Of a DNA stretch of 16,966 nucleotides, positions 15,169-16,966 are shown piece by piece; within the stretch, counting starts at the first letter, position 1; each line of letters opens with the position of its first letter. The stretch lies in contig SLGN01000632.1 in NCBI GenBank assembly GCA_007123695.1, positions 1 through 16,966 on the forward strand, written 5' to 3'. This stretch comes from Verrucomicrobiales bacterium (lineage in GTDB: Bacteria; Verrucomicrobiota; Verrucomicrobiia; Verrucomicrobiales; DEV007). Under the pieces are notes generated by a model. It saw nothing but the letters and a program-made list of their open reading frames with translations. It had not been told where the DNA came from and searched no databases. Made by a program: the position numbers and the translations under genes.

Positions 15169-15579
15169 GTGTATCTCCTCGACACCAACGTGGTTTCAGA
15201 GTTGCGCAAACCACGCCCCCATGGCGCAGTATTGGCCTGGCTCGATGGCGTCGACGACGCCAACCTGCATCTGGCCACGGTGACCCTGGGCGAAATCCAG
15301 GCAGGTATTGAGCTCACCCGTGAGCAAGACCCAGGCAAAGCCAGCGAGCTGGAATCCTGGCTGGACCTGGTGAGCCTCAGCTACAACGTTTTGCCGATGG
15401 ATGGATCAGCCTTTCGCTGCTGGGCCCGGCTGATGCATCGCCAATCCAACACCCTCTATGAAGACGCGATGATCGCCGCCATCGCCAAGGTGAACCACCT
15501 CACCGTGGTGACCCGTAATGGGGCAGATTTCAAAATGTTTGATGTGCCACTGCTCAATCCCTTCGAAACAGGTCGCTGA
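15169..15579 (+). CDS. PIN-domain ribonuclease toxin (VapC/FitB-like)
   Basis: The 136-residue product starts with GTG at 15169 (MYLLDTNVVSELRKP) and has the PIN acidic residues D5, E42 (TLGEIQAG), D99 (YEDAMIAAIA) and D120 with N117 in VVTRNGADFK. It closely fits the FitB/VapC group, which pairs with Phd-type antitoxins, as here. It would be a Mg2+-dependent RNase. The set of catalytic residues is complete, so this module looks functional. A short hairpin overlaps its stop codon (15571-15586). Confidence 0.87.
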   Translation: MYLLDTNVVSELRKPRPHGAVLAWLDGVDDANLHLATVTLGEIQAGIELTREQDPGKASELESWLDLVSLSYNVLPMDGSAFRCWARLMHRQSNTLYEDAMIAAIAKVNHLTVVTRNGADFKMFDVPLLNPFETGR

Positions 15580-15586
15580 AGCGACC
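15571..15586. other. short hairpin over the PIN toxin stop
   Basis: GGTCGCTGAAGCGACC can form a 6-bp stem with a TGAA loop across the stop codon. No T-run follows, so it is at best a weak terminator or mRNA 3' end structure. Confidence 0.35.
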
Positions 15587-15601
15587 GAGCGGACTCTGTC
15601 A

Positions 15602-15646
15602 CCCACCCGGCTGCACCTGGTCTTCGCGGAAGGTGGGCACCACATC
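15602..15646 (-). pseudogene. fragment of the amidase gene 3' end, second extra copy
   Basis: These 45 bases (CGGCTGCACCTGGTCTTCGC and on) match the amidase gene at about 12646-12690 with few differences. This is the third occurrence of this piece in the window, here just behind the Phd/PIN module. Confidence 0.7.
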
Positions 15647-15714
15647 TGGTGTCTCGTGCAGTCCGGTTCTGGAGGCACCAGCAGAGTTGTGAGCGCTCCA
15701 CCGTTGAGGTGTCG

Positions 15715-15839
15715 AAGGCGTTCACAGATCGCGGAACGCTTCCTCGTCCGCCGGGCTGCTCCACTCGCTCAGGCCCCGCTCCAGCCCATGGAGGTAGGCA
15801 AAACTGCCCCTCCTCTCGCCTTAGGCCTGATGCCTGCCC
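15715..15839 (-). pseudogene. broken duplicate of the MazE-like antitoxin gene
   Basis: 15715-15798 match 14431-14514 (the antitoxin 3' end, including EEAFRDL and its stop) with offset 1284 and few mismatches. 15800-15839 match 14667-14706, just upstream of the antitoxin start. The intervening 150 bases, which encode the DNA-binding domain, are deleted, and the toxin gene and the operator repeat are not present. It is a relic of a second MazE/MazF-like module. Confidence 0.85.
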
Positions 15840-15928
15840 TCAGTCGCGGCTTCCCAATGGCGGCAGGGGTTGGGGCCGTAGGCCTCGCTGAGCTGGCCGC
15901 CCATCTGGCGGGGTAGGGCTCAGCTGCG

Positions 15929-16614
15929 TCAAGGGTTCAGCCGGGACTCCAGGCCTTGGGTGAGTCCTTCCAGGGCGGCGAGAATCTGCTGCCGATCCCC
16001 AGGCTGCAGGCCAAGCAGCAGTGGCGTGAGCGAAACCCCCGCCAGATCAGCCAGGGTGCTGAGTTCATGGGTGAGCGGAGGCTCCTCGTCCGCCAGCACG
16101 ATGCTGGCCTTCAGCACCTTCTCCAGCGCCTGCAGCACTCGGCGACATACAGCACCCTCCCGCCGCGAGCCGCATGACCAAGTACATGCCATCGCGATCC
16201 TCCCAGCTTGACGGCCTCCCTCTGGCCGTACACCAACAGATCCACCGGCACTCCCACATCCCCGAGGGCTGTGCGCAGCTCCTGCCAGAGCGGCAGCTGC
16301 CGTTCTGGCGGGATTGACGGCTCCCGGGCGATCACCAGCAGATCGAGGTGCAGCCCCGGGAACAGGGGATTGCCACTTGCCCCGCCGGCCGCGGTCCACA
16401 CCTCCACCGCCTGCTGCTCGGGGATCAGCAGCCAGCCCAGCTGGGCCCCATTGGCCTGGTAGGTGGCCAGTTCCACCACCAGATCGGGGCAGAGGGGCGG
16501 AAAGCCGCGGCGCTGCTCAGGAGTGAGGGCATCCCAGCGCTGCAGCCGCAGCAGCAGCGTGATCAGGTCTGGCGCGCTCTGGAACAGGCTGTAGAACCAG
16601 TGATCCGTTTTCAA
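15929..16614 (-). pseudogene. chimeric relic: Rpn N-terminus + Uma2 + MNT nucleotidyltransferase + HEPN
   Basis: From a TTG at 16614 the minus strand reads KTDHWFYSLFQSAPDLITLL (DUF2887/Rpn N-terminus, residues 1-22). Next comes a Uma2-endonuclease-like part, PEQRRGFPPLCPDLVVELA and YQANGAQLGWLLIPEQQAVE (about 24-78). The piece that joins them in Uma2 proteins, with the conserved Lys, is missing. Residues 88-158 (LDLLVIAREPSIPPERQ, VDLLVYGQ, RWHVLGHAAR) fit an MNT-type nucleotidyltransferase without its GS motif. At about 16150 homology moves to another frame with a HEPN-like tail, RRVLQALEKVLKASIVLADE and THELSTLADLAG, ending at 15929. Four gene families are thus joined by deletions. The 167-residue frame 16111-16614 could still be expressed but lacks every full active site. 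Confidence 0.72.
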
Positions 16615-16697
16615 TGCGCAGCTGGGTTCTGGCGGCAGGGTAAGAGCTGCAGCTCAGGCGGGCGGGCACTGCAGCGGCGGTTGCTTCGGGGTGGCGG
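16548..16697 (-). repeat. direct repeat: Rpn promoter and N-terminal segment, copy 2
   Basis: Gap-free copy of 12047-12196 at an offset of 4501 bases with about seven mismatches. It includes the TTG start and first 22 codons of a DUF2887-type gene and about 80 bases upstream. Recombination between the two copies would remove or double the toxin-antitoxin island between them. Confidence 0.85.
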
Positions 16698-16750
16698 GGG
16701 CCCAGGGGGAAGGCCCTCTCGGAAGCTGGGCAGCCACCTCAGAGGGGCGT

Positions 16751-16966
16751 TCAGGGCGTCTGCTCAGCCAGCCACGCCGCGAGGTCGGCGGGGCCGCTGA
16801 AATCGAGCAGGGCCTCGGCCAGCGCCTCCAGCTGCTCCAGCGGCAGGGCTCGGATCTGAGTGCTGGTGGCCTCGTTCAACGGGCCACAGCGGCGGTTGAG
16901 CAGGCGCAGGGTCACCGTGGCGGCCTCCTGGGCCCTGCCACGAGCTTCTCCGCGTGCTTCTCCACG
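16751..16966 (-). CDS. Rpn-type protein, DUF4351 C-terminus (runs off the window)
   Basis: The minus-strand frame entering from the right edge reads RGEARGEARGRAQEAATVTL, then LNRRCGPLNEATSTQIRALP and ends DLAAWLAEQTP with TGA at 16751-16753. It matches the DUF4351 part of the remnant at 11533 (about 11524-11742) with few differences. The N-terminal part is outside the window, so whether the gene is intact cannot be judged. Its stop lies about 54 bases before the repeated Rpn promoter segment of the next relic, suggesting an ancient tandem of Rpn genes. Confidence 0.82.
   Translation of the reverse strand, partial: RGEARGEARGRAQEAATVTLRLLNRRCGPLNEATSTQIRALPLEQLEALAEALLDFSGPADLAAWLAEQTP

Noticed and set aside
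1..16966. CRISPR array or HIP1-rich cyanobacterial signature
   Set aside because: No regularly spaced short repeats were seen. I did not find the exact GCGATCGC octamer, only near matches such as at about 4871 and 6003, so HIP1 was not used as evidence for the host.

Overview
The window looks like an accessory, island-type stretch of a GC-rich unicellular picocyanobacterium (Synechococcus/Cyanobium type). This rests on the family mix: a DUF1800/DUF1501 pair, DUF2887/DUF4351 Rpn-like proteins, a Uma2 remnant, and IS5-, IS1595- and IS256-type transposase remnants. No rRNA, tRNA or core marker is present, so the assignment is an inference. The sulfotransferase/acetyltransferase blocks (about 600-1950 and 7280-9200) look clearly AT-richer by eye than the rest.

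Layout. (1) 1-3540 is a scar zone: the 3' end of an IS5-type transposase, a Stf0-type sulfotransferase gene, a broken copy of a hexapeptide acetyltransferase gene, then a decayed IS5-type transposase abutting a decayed IS1595-type transposase. (2) 3774-6426, minus strand, is a tight three-gene operon with ATGA overlaps: FAD-dependent oxidoreductase, extended SDR, and AP-endonuclease-2-fold sugar isomerase/epimerase. It probably makes or modifies a sugar; the substrate is unknown. (3) 6464-9569 is a sulfotransferase + acetyltransferase cassette lying between two directly repeated copies of the 3' end of a DUF1501 gene. The left copy is a pseudogene joined to an IS256 transposase remnant. (4) 9216-11463, minus strand, is the DUF1800-DUF1501 pair, with a Tat-type signal on the DUF1501 protein. 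(5) 11533-16966 is a toxin-antitoxin and defence-gene island. It holds an AbrB/PIN pair, a MazE/MazF-type pair, a Phd/PIN pair, an amidase gene whose 3' tail recurs as two fragments, a broken duplicate of the mazE-like gene, and two Rpn-like remnants. It also holds a chimeric relic made from pieces of Rpn, Uma2, MNT nucleotidyltransferase and HEPN genes. About 150 bp of Rpn promoter and N-terminal sequence occurs twice in direct orientation, 4501 bp apart, around most of this island.

The left two thirds would serve cell-surface glycan diversity (sugar synthesis, sulfation, O-acetylation). The right third is a recombination-active cluster of addiction modules. The most notable points are the repeat architecture, which predicts cassette loss or gain by homologous recombination, the multi-family chimera at 15929-16614, and perfect inverted repeats in front of all three toxin-antitoxin operons. 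I found no convincing new multi-gene defence system; the three-gene sugar operon is the best candidate for undescribed chemistry.
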